The notes under the pieces: generated by a model
Databases searched by the model: none
Told to the model about the DNA's origin: nothing
The model's input: the letters and a program-made list of their open reading frames with translations, nothing else
Program-made: the position numbers and the translations under genes
Origin: Heterodera schachtii
Lineage: Eukaryota; Nematoda; Chromadorea; Rhabditida; Heteroderidae
Length of the DNA: 64,000 nt
Assembly (NCBI GenBank): GCA_023374025.1
Contig: SIJG01000005.1
Span: 1,286,782-1,350,781 of the forward strand
Reading direction: 5' to 3'
Shown: piece by piece, positions 1-12,000 of the stretch
Position numbering within the stretch: position 1 is the stretch's first letter
How the letters are laid out: the number at the start of each line of letters is the position of its first letter

Positions 1-240
1 TAACAAAAGGAATAAAACGGAAATTATTTTATGACATAAATTATATTAATTAAATAATTCAAAAATTAATAATTATTAAATGTAATAAAATTAAATATTA
101 AAAAGTACTAATTTTTAAACTATAATTACCACAATAAATCTTGTTTTTGAGATGCTTGTGCCAGAATACGCCAAAAAAGCCCATTAAATCTGATTGGGCG
201 CAGTGCCAAATTAACTGAATGCTTTTATTGCCAAATGATG

Positions 241-683
241 GCGCCAACAACGAATTTGCATTGAGAAGAATACTCTCCAGACAGTTAATAATTTTATTGA
301 TAAAATATTTTTTTGAAATTTTAATTGAAATTTTTTAGTATTTTTCATAACATTTAAAATGCATTTTATTAAAATCATTAACCACATGTGCTGGGTTTGT
401 CCTTGATTGCTTAAATTCTCTTATTCTTTTAGGGTGACAGCGGTGGTGCGTTATTGGGCAGCAACGGCACAAATTTTGTCCAAATGGCGTTGCAAGTGTC
501 ACCTTATGTGACCCTTTATTTGGCAAAAGCAATTTTGATTTTTATAAAATTCAAATTATTCAAAATTAAAGAATTTTGTAAATAAAATTTTGTTCCATAA
601 TAACGTCTGATGAGCATTTACTCTCCGCTGTACGGTACGGTTGTTGGATTGAGCGAATCACTGGTGTTGAATGTGGCACTTAA
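241..683 (+). CDS. Trypsin-like (S1) serine peptidase, C-terminal exons
   Basis: An exon at 433-495, preceded by a good acceptor (TTCTTTTAG), starts with the S1 active-site motif GDSGGALL. A possible preceding exon ends at 283 with residues ICIEKNTLQT in matching phase, which resembles the usual Cys-rich approach to GDSGG; its start is not resolved because a stop lies just upstream. A following exon, 615-683, reads AVRYGCWIERITG and then stops, which resembles the C-terminal Tyr..Trp-Ile helix of S1 peptidases. The segment between GDSGG and that helix is shorter than normal. The His and Asp exons would lie before the window. Secreted endopeptidase is the family role; this copy may be partial or decayed. 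Confidence 0.4.
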
Positions 684-1117
684 TTGATCGATCTTTTTAA
701 ATTGCTTTTAATGCTACAAATTAATAAATTAAATTTGTCATAAAATAATATGTGCTGTGCTATTGGAATCACAAGAAGACTCTTAAATCTCTATTAGCTA
801 ATCTGATCAATGAACACTGTTGAAAAACTAATAAAATGCAATATGAAAATAATAATTAAATTAAATTATGAAATAATTAATCAGTCAAAATCAACCGATC
901 AAAAAACTGAAATACATTGTCAAACGATCTGTTAATGAGTTTAACAAAATTGTGAATCAAATAGACTAAAAAAACTGATTATCCTTAGAAAAAGGCATTC
1001 GAAAGCCGACGATGCTCACTCTTTTTTGCCCTAAAAAGGGACACTTTGGGAAATAAATTTAATTAATTTTTAAATTTATTTTTATTATTTTCAATCGAAA
1101 ATTGTTTTTTACCACAG
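684..1117. other. AT-rich non-coding stretch
   Basis: No open frame with splice support, no inverted repeats and no RNA gene seen. It separates the end of one S1-like fragment from the next. Confidence 0.4.
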
Positions 1118-2870
1118 CTCGGGGAAAGCGAATTCGGCCAATTAGAGCCAAGCATGTGGTTTTAAGTGCCAAAAGAAAGTTTGTTGACGAGCACTTGACC
1201 GGCATTTTGCTGCTCACAAGCCCACAAAATGACGGTATGTTCAGTGCCAAAGATGGCAATTAATTAATTTAATTAATTTTCATTGGGTAATTAGTGGCCC
1301 ACTGAGTGCGCAACCGATCGCAGAACAGAATTGCTGTTCCGCAGCACATTCGGGCGCCACAATAGCAGCATAGCCTGACTTTTCGTAGGTCCTAAATTTG
1401 CAAAGGATCCCTTTAAATTTAATTTAAAATTAATTATTTTGAATTTTGAAATTTTAAAATTACCGTAGTAAACCCACGGAATTTTAAAATTACCATAGTA
1501 AATCCACGGAATTTTAAAATTACCGTAGTAAATCCACGGAAAAGTGAAAATGCAGCAGATGACAGACAAAGGGAAAACAAATTTCATTTTCTGCTTAATG
1601 TTTTCTGAAAAGCTAAAAAAGTTCATTAAAATTGTGACAATGATTAAGAAGATGGAAAAAAGCAATAATTTTAAAAAATGAAAATGAAATAAAAAATTTG
1701 AAAAATTTATAAATAATGAAAATTTGTTCCCAAAATATCCTTTGGATTCATCCACCATATTCGCTTTTCATCTTCTTCTTCTTAAGCTTCTTTCACTCAT
1801 TGATCATGAACCATTCAACGCACGAATAAGAAATTTTGTCAAAAATGCTTTAAATAAAGAATTTTTAATAATTAATAATGAAATCTAATAATTATTGAAC
1901 AATAATGCTTGTTTTATTAATAAACAGTTGATATTGTCATTAGCGAATTGCCAATTCCGACAGGCTTCGGCAGGCAGCCGTGCAAATGCAACATTTTCAA
2001 TGCCTGCGCAAATGTAGCTCGCGGATCCATATTTGGTGTGCTGCATATTTAGTGACTGGCAAATTGTACTTTTATAATACTTATAAAGTTATGTTTCAAT
2101 TGGTTGTACGCAATAAATCCTGGTCAAAAAGGGCAGTAATGTCGGTTTCAAGGGAGGTGAGTTGACCGTAAAGGTGCCTAAAACTAAGAAAACACAGAAT
2201 AGTCTGACAAATTTTCCAACTTTCCATTTTCTTTCACCCCGTATCTATCTGTATTGTGCCCGCAGGCATCCTCAGTCACTTTTTTGGTTTTTGAAAAGAG
2301 ATAAAAAAAACAATAAATAAATGGTCTTAAATAGATTGCATTTTAGCCGACTTATCAGTGATAAATTAATTTAATCGGCCGACAAGTCGTTTGAATTAAC
2401 GCGGAAAATGTTTGGCGAAATGTGCGAAATGTTAAATTAAGTGAGTCCTAGTGGTAAGTTTTAATTGTGTTAATTTTGGTCTATAAGTTATGTTAAAATA
2501 TTTTTTTGGTTGATTACTAATTTGGGTTAATAAAAGCATTAAAAAATGATAATAGTTAAGCTATAGGTCAGTATAGAGCAGAAAAAGGTTTTCCGTCGGA
2601 CGACACACTGTTTGAATTTAGCAAATTTTTTGGAACGAAAAGTTTGGCGAAATGTTAATAATTAAAATGAGGTAAAAAAAGAAAAATTAATAAAAAAAAT
2701 TTTTAAATAGTTATTAATTAAATATAAGCATAATTAAGAAAGAGAAATGAAAACAAAAATGAAATGAAAAGAAGGGGAAGAAAAAAAATGGTTGAGAAGC
2801 GTCAGCCCAATTAGCATTTTTGCCGAGATTGGACTGGCGCTGGGGTTTTGCGGAGATTTTGTTGATGACG
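1118..2870 (+). pseudogene. Second S1 peptidase-like exon set, catalytic residues not conserved
   Basis: An exon at 1118-1234 (acceptor TTTTTTACCACAG, donor GTATGT) encodes AKHVVLSAKRKF where S1 enzymes have ..HVLTAAHCF, so the catalytic His would be replaced. An exon starting at 1928 (acceptor AAACAG) encodes VDIVISELPIP, which resembles the Asp-102 strand (nDIALLEL). An exon at about 2815-2870 with donor GTGAGC reads GFCGDFVDDG in the place expected for GfC.GDSGG, with Ser missing. Exon phases do not all join, and the segment at 1291-1385 has no frame that links them. This looks like a tandem relative of the preceding peptidase that is inactive or decayed. The assignment rests on short motifs only. 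Confidence 0.25.
1449..1542 (+). repeat. 30-bp tandem repeat, three copies
   Basis: Three near-identical 30-bp units containing TTTTAAAATTACCGTAGTAA and CCACGGA, differing by single bases. Minus-strand translation gives an IPWIYYGNFK repeat, which is probably incidental. Confidence 0.8.
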
Positions 2871-5118
2871 GTGAGCCAACGCCTTGACGCTGCAAATTGT
2901 TCGACTGCAATTCGTCCAATCAGGTTTGGTAGGCTTAAAAGAGATGGGAATAAGTCAAATGATTTGATGCCTTTAAAAACGGTAAAAAAAATATTTTATT
3001 TTGTTTGCTCTTTATTTTTGAAGCCTTTTGGAAATAGTTTTATCACATGCTTTTAAGCAAAAGAATAAATAAAAAAGACTTTAAAACTCCCAAATAATCT
3101 TTTTGTGAATAAGCCCTTTTTAACAATTATAAAAAAATAAAAAATAAATTCCATAGGTTCTTTCCCAGTTTAGACAATCTTTGGCTCTCTTTTGCACTGT
3201 CCGACGATCGAAATGAATGGAACGGTTGGAGGCCCAGCTAAAGGCAATTGACGCAAAAATAGCAGCGGAATTGGTGCGACGGCAAATGATACCTTTATCG
3301 AATTAATTATGTGTGATATCAGTTTCATAAAAATAAATTAACTTTTATTGAAAAAATTAAAAAAATAACAACTCAATTTAAAAACATTTTTTGGATGGCA
3401 GTGAATTATGATAGGGCCGCGGCCCAATACTGACACAAATGCTATTTTTTAAGTACTAAACCACCAAAATAGGTAAGATTTTGGCTCCAAAAAAATCCAA
3501 AAAATAGGCACTAATAATTCAAATTCCACCATTTTAGCTCAAAAAAAAATAGGCAAAAAGCTAAAAATATCACCCTAATTAATAACAATTAATTCATTCC
3601 CCTTTTTTTTATCATTTTCATTGTTTGCCAAAGCTTCGCAATTGCTTTTATCTTTAGCGTCGCTTCAATGCCCTATAGCGGATATTTTTGCTTTTGGCAA
3701 ACCTTTGCGCACGGATTTTTTTTTTAAATGTCCATGACCTTAAAATTTTGAAGCCATTTTGGATTTTTCAGATCAAACTAAAAAAAGCTAAAATGTATTT
3801 TTTCGAGTAAACTCGATTAAGAGATAAAAAGAAAAAACGAAAGTAAGCAACCTTTTTGTATAAATTAGATCCAAATATTAAAAATTGGTGGGTGAAGAAT
3901 TCTAAGAAACAAGTTTTTTTTAAAATTTGCTGGCGATCAAATTATTCATACTATTACTTTCAATCGCTTATCGGTGACCGCCACCACAAAACAAAAATTT
4001 TAATTTATTTTTGTTTTGAAGGGTCAATCTTTAGTCGGTTATTTCTTTGTATTGTGCCCTCGGGCTCCGTACTTTACGCAATTGATCAAAGCATTGGTGA
4101 TTATTTCTAAAATTTGTCTTTTGCGGTACAAACATCCCAAATGGAAAAAAAAAAAAATTTTTTTTGAGTCCTTTAACATAAGTCATTGAATATCCTAAAT
4201 TATTATTATTTTTTTTAATATGCAAAAGCGAGTTGAGATAAATAAATGGTACCTTTTTTGAAAAGGGTGGAAAGAAAGAAAGGAAAATAAAAATATTAAA
4301 TTAAATTTGTGCAGCTTTTCAGCTTTTCTTCGTTCGTCCCCGAGGTCTTTGAAAAGCATCGTGTTCATTTTTGCTTTGTGTTCGATGTGCCGGATTTCTC
4401 CTGTTTGATAATTCAACATGGAGGGGGCATTGAACCTGGAGCTTTAAAAAAAATCCAAAACCAACCGAGCCATGATTTTGTTGAATTGAAATAAGAATCA
4501 TTTGAGCTCGGAAAAATGCTATTTAGGAATTAGCTTCAGGGACCGAAATTTAGGCAATTAAACTGCCTTTCTCGTGGTTATTTTCATGATTCTAAGCAAT
4601 TCGGGAGCCTTTTCAAAATAGCACATGGTTTTAAATTTAAAAAAAAAATTTTGGAAAATTTTCCGGTTTTTGGGCTCAAAAAGGCCTATTTAGCTGCTGG
4701 GGGCCGTTCTAATAGAGGTTTTCTGGAAAAATGCCAAAATATGAACAAACATTACATATGGACATAAATCGCGAAATATGGAAAAAATATGGAATATATG
4801 GATATAAAAATCCATCCTAGAAGCTTCTAATCAATCTAAAAACATGTTTTTCGTGCGTTTCAGGCCTCCCACGTCCAGGAGAAAAATGAAAAATATGGAT
4901 TTCCATATATTCCCCGCCCTAATTATAATTTTCAAATGAATAAATTTTACTTTAATTTATTTCCTCTAAAATCATTTATATTGAGCTATTTTAAATGAAA
5001 TTTTTCTTAAAGCATGTATTATGATGCTAAAACTGTTGGCAGCAATTGTCATGAACATATATTACACAAGGATTATAACACATTTATGAGGCAACATTGA
5101 GAAAATTTAGTTATTGCA
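2871..5118. other. Long AT-rich region, one short open frame
   Basis: No gene is recognised. A 29-codon plus-strand frame at 3217-3306 (MERLEAQLKAIDAKIAAEL..) is amphipathic and coiled-coil-like and stands out from its surroundings; it may be a lone last exon or chance. 3440-3580 holds TAGGCA-type dispersed repeats. 4755-4815 and 4885-4915 hold degenerate ATATGGA repeats. Confidence 0.4.
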
Positions 5119-5126
5119 ATTATTAC

Positions 5127-6308
5127 TAGGGTTAAGCCCCGAGCCCTCGGGGGGCAAAAAGTCGGGGGCCGGGGACCTCGGGGGGCGACATGTCGGGGGT
5201 CGGGTCGGGGGGAGCTCAATTGTCGGGGGTCGGGGACCCCGATCGGGAGTGATCAACGAAAATTTTTAACGAAAAACTCAATTTTTATATTTAAATTCTC
5301 GTAAATCTTCCTTTTTTTTCACTTTAATCATCTAATTTCGTTAGCGGCAGCAAGAGTGAGTCCAAGCTGGCCTTTAAATCAGGGGCTTCCATTTGTTTTT
5401 ATCTATAAGAATTTTTAATTTTGGAGTAGCGACGAAAATTGTTCTGATTTCTTATATATATTTATAATTTTGAAATTTTATGGCATAATGTCACTATTTT
5501 TCAAGAAATTTTAAGTCTGCCGCATAATTTTTTTGATCTTTTGGTCCCTAATGTACTGAAATTTGTCCTTATTTCTAAGATTTTCTTATTTTCAGGCTTC
5601 ACCTAAACTTTTTAATTTTTTTCTGATTAATGTTTTATTTCGCTCGTTTTTGAGTAAAAAACTTTAAAATGCCCATTTTTATGTAAAAAAAATGTACCAA
5701 TAACTCTCAATTTTCATTTTTTTTTTCCGGCGGCACCTATCGGCACCAGGGCTGGGACGCGACCGCGATCCGCGATGCGCGACCGCGGGATTTTTCTAAG
5801 CGCGCCCCACCCCTGATCAGCACCGCCGGTTCGCAAAAGCTTATTTTTCTTAAAAATTTGGCTCAAAATCGCGCAAAAATTGGTCATTTTTGGTGAAAAT
5901 CTGTAGGCAAATGAACTCAAATTTTCAAAAAATAATCTTATTTTTCGGTCTTGGTGTTCATATTTTTAAAAAATTACCGATCGGCACCATGGTTTTGGGG
6001 GGCCGGCGGTGCCGATAGGCGCCACCGGAAAGTTTTTCGTAATTTTAAATGAATTTTATTAAGAAAATTTGTTCAAAATCTCAAAATTTTTCAATATTTC
6101 CCGCCTTCGTGGATGAATTAACTTTTAAATTTTTAAAATGCTCGGAGTCCCAAATCCCCCGAAATACTGTCGGGGGGTCGGGGGGCAAAAAGTCGGGGGT
6201 CGGGGACCTCGGGGGACGACATGTCGGGGGTCGGGTCGGGGGATCGGTCCAAAAAACGTCTCGGGTCGGGTCGGGGGTCGGGGGGCTCGGGGTCGGGGCT
6301 TAACCCTA
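5127..6308. mobile_element. hAT-like non-autonomous element, 1.18 kb, 8-bp target duplication
   Basis: Terminal inverted repeats begin TAGGGTTAAGCCCCGAGC at 5127 and end GGGGCTTAACCCTA at 6308. Perfect 8-bp duplications of ATTATTAC flank it at 5119-5126 and 6309-6316, as made by hAT-type transposases. Both ends carry dense GTCGGGG arrays (5140-5240, 6160-6300). The interior has no transposase frame and includes two GGTGCCGATAGGCGCC-type palindromes (about 5735, 6005). Related termini occur at 46383 and 49285. Confidence 0.8.
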
Positions 6309-6316
6309 ATTATTAC

Positions 6317-7496
6317 CCATCTTAAATTTCTATTGACAAATTAAGTACAACTCTTATATAAAATAAGAACTTAAAATGATATTTTTAATTGGTGAATTTT
6401 TTTATCCATAAATTTTTGTATATCAAAAGCAAACAGGATTGGATGTATATGGTAACTCGCTTATTAATTAAAAATTCGACTTTTGTAGAAATGCTACAAG
6501 AAATAGTTTGAAATTTTTGAAAGCGCAATTTAACAACACAAATCGAATCACAATGTGCATTACAATTGAGCCTTTCTTGGCATTTGTCAAGTTATAGCGA
6601 AAAGGGAGCAGCAGAGACCTTCAGAAATGCCATTTGGTTGAGACCTAGAAGTTTTTGCAAAAATTGGAATTAATATTCGGTGAACTTTGGAAAATGATCT
6701 AATGGCAATGAATTTGCTCGAGCAATTTTCTTCTATTCATGTCCAAATTTGTGAAAATTCGAAAATTGATTGGATATGGAAATACAAATAATTTGAATTT
6801 AATTTAAAATTGTATCCTTATTTTCAATCACCCGACAACTGATTCCCATTGAAATACACTTCAGTACCACAAAAATAACGGAAGGAAAATAACACTTTAA
6901 AAGCAAAAATTACGCAAAAAAAAGCATGCTCATAGTCAATATAAATTTCGGATTTTGAATTCCGGCCACAAAAATGTCTGAGAATTTGTTTCATTTTTTT
7001 TATTTGGTAAAAAAAACTAAAAAATTAAAAAATGGCGCTTCTCACATTCCCATCTTTTTTGAGCTTCTCATTCTCGCATTTGTGCGACCCGAAAATGATC
7101 TTTCTAAATACCGATCGGTGCTTAACGTAGTCAGCAACCGATCGGAGTATCAGAATTTTCAAAGGTGGGCAATTCGGACGGACCTTTTGAGCTTTTCTTG
7201 AACATTTTAAGTGTTTGCCCTCCTGCCAAAGAGACAGCGTCAACACTCAGCTGTATTTCCACGTTTCAGCACCAAAAGGAAAATTTTGAAACGAAAAATT
7301 CTTTTGATTTCATTTGAAGGCTTCAATGAGAATTTTCAGGTGAAAGACGGGTTTTTTTTTGAATGACCGCTGTTCAGGTTTAATATTACGAGGAACAGCT
7401 GACCACAATTGCCTTCGGTTGGTCTGCCGACTAATGCAAAATGACTGACTCTTAAGGGTTCATCTCTCAGACCGGTGGTCAGCTCAGCTTCTTCCT
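6317..7496. other. Non-coding stretch, nothing recognised
   Basis: AT-rich. Short overlapping frames at 6974-7246 show no family motif or splice support. Confidence 0.4.
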
Positions 7497-8054
7497 GGGG
7501 CCTATTTCAATTCGGATCATATCTGCGATATGACTCTATGACACGGTGTCATATCATACGCAAAATTTCTGTTTCAATTAAATCACCGCAAAAAAAACGC
7601 CCTTAATTATAAAAGTTTCATTTATTCCAGATTTACTTTATTTCCAACAAAAATTTGTTCAGATATTTAGAATTTATCTCTAAATTTTACTTCTCTTATG
7701 TACCTAAAAAGCGAAAGCTTTTTAAGTGCTAAGCTATTTTTCGACTTTCAATGCCATTTTTATATCAGAAAAACATATTTGGTATGTGCCCTTAATTTCT
7801 TCACTTTAAAAATATTTTAAAATTAAAAAATATTTTTACGGAAATAAAAAACTTAACATTTTATTCATTTTTGTTAATTTATTTACATTTAAACGGCCTA
7901 GATCTCATTAATGAACTTATATTTATCCCATGTGGCCGTCATAAGTAAATTCCGCATACGATATGATCTTATGGCACGTTAGTTCATAATTGAAACGTGC
8001 ATATGATATATGACACGTCGTATCTGAGATATGATCTGAATTGAAATAGGCCCC
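7497..8054. mobile_element. Terminal-inverted-repeat (foldback/MITE-like) element
   Basis: The left end GGGGCCTATTTCAATTCGGA is mirrored at the right by TGAATTGAAATAGGCCCC. Internal GATATGAT/ATCATATC segments near both ends (7520-7560 and 7960-8040) extend the pairing. About 560 bp with no coding capacity. Target duplication not clear. Confidence 0.65.
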
Positions 8055-8183
8055 TAGGCATCTCTTTGATTTTAATCATTCAATTCTTTTTTGTCACAAT
8101 GGCCAAATTTCTGAGTGGAAACATTCGAGAAGCAAAAAACTAAAAGAATGAAAGCATCGTCAGCAGCAAATCCATTTTAATTA

Positions 8184-8432
8184 TTAACAGTTCGACAAAT
8201 CATTTTCTGCGTGGAGCATCTCAACGTAATGTTCGCTTATAAAAATAGAAATGCCTATGAGAGCTCCTCTCTGAACGGAATGATGTTAATTAGCCCCAAA
8301 TTGGCCAATTTTATATTGCCAAGAGAGTGATCAGATTGCGGTCATACTTCAGCCCTGTCAAGTCCATCACATAGAGGATGGCGTGTTCCTCCCTGCTGAG
8401 TGTTGTTCCCCGGCATTTTCCAAAATAAATGA
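8184..8432 (-). pseudogene. CRAL-TRIO (Sec14-like) domain remnant
   Basis: The exon-like frame 8432-8311 ends with AILYVMDLTGLKYDRNLITL, which fits the lipid-pocket strand and helix of CRAL-TRIO proteins (typically hVFDLEGLkyd..LI). A second frame, 8254-8184, contains ISEHYVEMLH, which resembles the following FEHYVELIH segment. The first runs into a stop instead of a donor site and the second stops soon after the motif, so the copy looks broken. CRAL-TRIO proteins bind and move small lipids. No other exons of the domain were found nearby. Confidence 0.4.
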
Positions 8433-8936
8433 CTCAAAATTGGCGCCGCTTCCCCGCCGGGCAAAGGGCGGGCCTATAAAAGGAGGGACCCTCTCCAATG
8501 CCTCGATAATTTCACCTAATTCTAATTTATGAAAGATTAATTAAAAATTAGAATGGAGAGTAACAGCAATGTTAGTTTGCATCATTTTATTTTCATCACA
8601 TTTGTAAGCGAAATTACTTAAATATTTCAATGGGTTTTTTTGAGTGTGAACGATTTTTTGTTTTTTTTCAAGGAAATAATTATTTCAATCTTATGGGTAG
8701 GGTCGGGGTCACTTTGGGCAGGTATTTTGGCTCGGCCATTTTGGCGCACGTTATAAAAAGGCTTTTTTGCGCCGTAAAAAAAATTTTTTTTTTAATTTTG
8801 AACAAACCCTTGCCAAAATCAATTTTTTCATGACTTCACTACACAAGTAAACCTTCGAATACCGGTTCAGACTCAGAATTTTCTAGTATCCGATTTGAGT
8901 CCGGGGTTCGGATTGAGCAAGTCCGAGTCCATATTT
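8433..8936. other. Non-coding stretch with a GC-rich patch
   Basis: 8440-8500 is unusually GC-rich for the window and includes TATAAAAGG at about 8476. A core promoter is conceivable but no gene starts downstream of it. The rest is AT-rich with no supported exon. Confidence 0.3.
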
Positions 8937-8944
8937 GTGATCAG

Positions 8945-9842
8945 TAGAGCCCGGATTTTTAGGCACGAAAATTCCTTAAATAGGCACCTAAAATAGGCAA
9001 GAAAATGTGAAAAAAGGCTAAAAAAAACGCAAAAAGGCACGAAAATTTGGAAAAAGGCAGCAAAAATCAACATTTTTCTCGCAAACATTTTCCAATAGAC
9101 CTTTTTTTTTTGCTCTTCGGGTCTAATTTTTTTTTCTCCAATGTTATATCCGTGTCCAGACATTTGCGGCTCGGACATTTGCGCCTATGTCTAAAATCGG
9201 GTTCGAACATACATTTTTCGAGCCCTGATAGCTTAAACACCTTTATAATTAAAAAACACAATCTTCTAGGTTATTTCAAAAAATAATTCTCTTGTATGAA
9301 AAATTAATTATTTTTTCAAAAAATTTGCTGACGATCAAAGTATCACATCAATCACTTCTAATCGCTTATTTAAAGTTGTTTAAGCTGTCAGGGATTGAAA
9401 AAATTCAAGTTCGACTCCGATTTTGGACATAAGCGCAAATGTCTGGGGTGCAAATGTCCGAGGCGCAAATGTCCGGGGCGTAAATGTGGGGTAACCGTTA
9501 TATCAACAATTCAGAACCGGAGCGAAAAAAAAAGAAATTTTTAGCTCCTGAGTTTTTTGCTATTTTGGTGTTGAAATTTAAAAAAACCAAGGTATAACTG
9601 AGGTTCAGCGGTGCCGATAGGCGCCGCTGGGAAAATTTTTTTGGAAATTGTAAGAAATATGATAAGAAAAATTGCAAAAAATTTTAAAATTTTCCTTTTT
9701 TTAAATGCTGAAAAAGACATGAAAAAGGCACCAAAAAGTTCAAGCTAGAAGCTTCAAACCAAGTTAAAAACTCGTTTTTCGTGCGTATTAGGCCATAGCA
9801 AGTTAGCAAAAAAAAGGCATATGCCTCAAAATCCGGGCTCTA
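8945..9842. mobile_element. hAT-like non-autonomous element, 898 bp, 8-bp target duplication
   Basis: Inverted termini TAGAGCCCGGATTTTTAGGC and its mirror ending CCGGGCTCTA. Perfect duplication of GTGATCAG at 8937-8944 and 9843-9850. The interior carries TAGGCA repeats, a nested pair of GGACATTTGCGCC-like segments (9160-9185, 9420-9480) and a GGTGCCGATAGGCGCC palindrome (9608). No transposase frame. Confidence 0.8.
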
Positions 9843-9881
9843 GTGATCAGCACCCTCGAAAACCCACCGGATAGTGTTTTT

Positions 9882-11353
9882 GAGAGAGAGGTAGAGAGAG
9901 AGAGAGAAGAAAAAATAGGAAAGAGAGAAGAGGAGAGAGAGAGAAACAGAAGGAAGGAGGAAAGAGAGAAAGAGAAAGGAAAAAATGAGAGAGAGAGAAA
10001 GGAAAGAGGAGAGAGAGAAAAAAAATAGGAAAGAGAGAAGAGGAGAGAAAGAGAAACAGAGAGATAGAGAAAGGAAAGAGAGTAAGACATTGATAGAGTG
10101 GAATGAGAGAGAGAGAAACAGAGAGAGAGAGAAAGGAAAAAGAGTAAGACATTGATAGAGTGGAATGAGAGAGAGAGAAACAGAGAGAGAGAGAGAGGGA
10201 GAGAGAGGAAACAGAATAGAGAGTGAGAGAGAAAAGAAGAGGAGAAAAAAAAGAGGAGAGAGAGAGAAACAGAGAGATAGAGAAAGGAAAAAGAGTAAGA
10301 CATTGATAGAGTGGAATGAGAGAGAGAGAAACAGAGAGAGAGAGGGAGAGAGAGGAAACAGAATAGAGAGTGAGAGAGAAAAGAAGAGAAGAGAAAAAAA
10401 AGAGAGAAGAGGAGAGAGAGAGAAACATAGAGAGAGAGAGAAAAGAGGAAGGAGGAAAGAGAGAAAGAGAAAGGAAAAAATGAGAGAGAGAGAGAGAGAG
10501 AGGAAAGAGGAGAGAGAGAAAAAATAGGAAAGAGAGAAGAGGAGAGAGAGAGAAACAGAGAGATAGAGAAAGGAAAAAGAGTAAGACATTGATAGAGTGG
10601 AATGAGAGAGAGAGAGAAACAGAGAGAGAGAGAGGGAGAGAGAGGAAACAGAATAGAGAGTGAGAGAGAAAAGAAGAGGAGAAAAAAAAGAGGAGAGAGA
10701 GAAAAAAATAGGAAAGAGAGAAGAGGAGAGAGAGAGAAACAGAGAGAGAGAGAGAGAGAAAAGAGGAAGGAGGAAAGAGAGAAAGAGAAAGGAAAAAATG
10801 AGAGAGAGAGAAAGGAAAGAGGAGAGAGAGAAAAAAAATAGGAAAGAGAGAAGAGGAGAGAAAGAGAAACAGAGAGATAGAGAAAGGAAAGAGAGTAAGA
10901 CATTGATAGAGTGGAATGAGAGAGAGAGAAACAGAGAGAGAGAGGGAGAGAGAGGGAGGAAACAGAATAGAGAGTGAGAGAGAAAAGAAGAGAAGAGAAA
11001 AAAAAGAGAGAAGAGGAGAGAGAGAGAAACAGAGAGAGAGAGAGAAAAGAGGAAGGAGGAAAGAGAGAAAGGAAAAAATGAGAGAGAGAGAAACAGAGAG
11101 ATAGAGAAAGGAAAAAGAGTAAGACATTGATAGAGTGGAATGAGAGAGAGAGAAACAGAGAGAGAGAGGGAGAGAGAGGAAACAGAATAGAGAGTGAGAG
11201 AGAAAAGAAGAGGAGAAAAAAAGAGAGAAGAGGAGAAAAAAAAGAGAGAAGAGGAGAGAGAGAGAGAGAAACAGAGAGAGAGAGAAAGGAAAGAGAGTAA
11301 GACATTGATGGAATGAGAGAGAGAGAAACATAGAGAGAGAGGGAGAGAGAGGA
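9882..11353. repeat. Polypurine (GAGA) tract, about 1.47 kb
   Basis: The plus strand is almost only A and G. A higher-order unit interrupts it: the segment GTAAGACATTGATAGAGTGG recurs at about 10081, 10145, 10297, 10579, 10896 and 11118, and shortened at 11297, each followed by AATGAGAGAG. All frames are open and translate as Ser/Leu/Phe (minus) or Arg/Glu (plus) low complexity, so the long frames here are not taken as genes. It begins 32 bp after the target duplication of the preceding hAT-like element. Confidence 0.9.
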
Positions 11354-12000
11354 ACACAATGCTAATCAAAAGCATTGAAATTTATGCTTAATACCATTCC
11401 CTCTAATGCAATTTGCAGGCGCTTTTACATACTCAGCAACGAAATATTACAATCGCTTTCTTTAAGCATCCCTTTTAACATATTTTTTGATGTGATCCAT
11501 AAAGCCCTGTTGAAGATGACTCAAATTGGTCATTTAAAAAAATAAAACGAAAACTTAAGCCCGCAATTTGCGAGTAAGCAAATGGCAATTATATAAAAAG
11601 TTTTAAAACATATAACTAAAATTTTTTAAAATTATGTCTCAGTGACGAAATGATCGGCCACCAAAAATACACCCCATAATTTCAAAAAATAAACCCTAAT
11701 GTGTTTTTTTGCCTTTCAGTTTTCAGCGATAATTAAATAAACGTATTGTTTACCACTGAGTTTCGAGTGCCTTTTTTTGTCAAGAGATCCAGAAAAAAAT
11801 TTAAAAAAACAAACAGTTAATAAATTATATATTTATGCAATAGTGAGAGAGCATGTCTGAGTAAATGAGCATCAAATCAAATTCCAAAGTGAGATCGATA
11901 AATTTTCAAATATAATTAATTCACTTCCGCGCAATTAAACTCCGATCGATCATTTCTCAAATACAATTAATTCACTTCCGCGCAATTAGACTCCATTTCC
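11354..12000. other. AT-rich spacer with a short direct repeat
   Basis: A segment containing TTAATTCACTTCCGCGCAAT is present twice (about 11915 and 11967). Otherwise nothing seen. Confidence 0.4.

Noticed and set aside
5127..6308. An intact transposase gene inside the hAT-like elements
   Set aside because: No open frame longer than about 85 codons and no hAT dimerisation motif; the elements appear non-autonomous. The same holds for the other elements listed.
8290..8420. A 5S rRNA, snRNA or spliced-leader RNA gene
   Set aside because: No match to known conserved cores could be made; the minus strand instead reads as a CRAL-TRIO exon.
9803..11375. Three overlapping ~500-codon minus-strand frames rich in Ser, Leu and Phe
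   Set aside because: They are translations of the GA-rich simple repeat; all frames are open because the tract lacks T on the plus strand.
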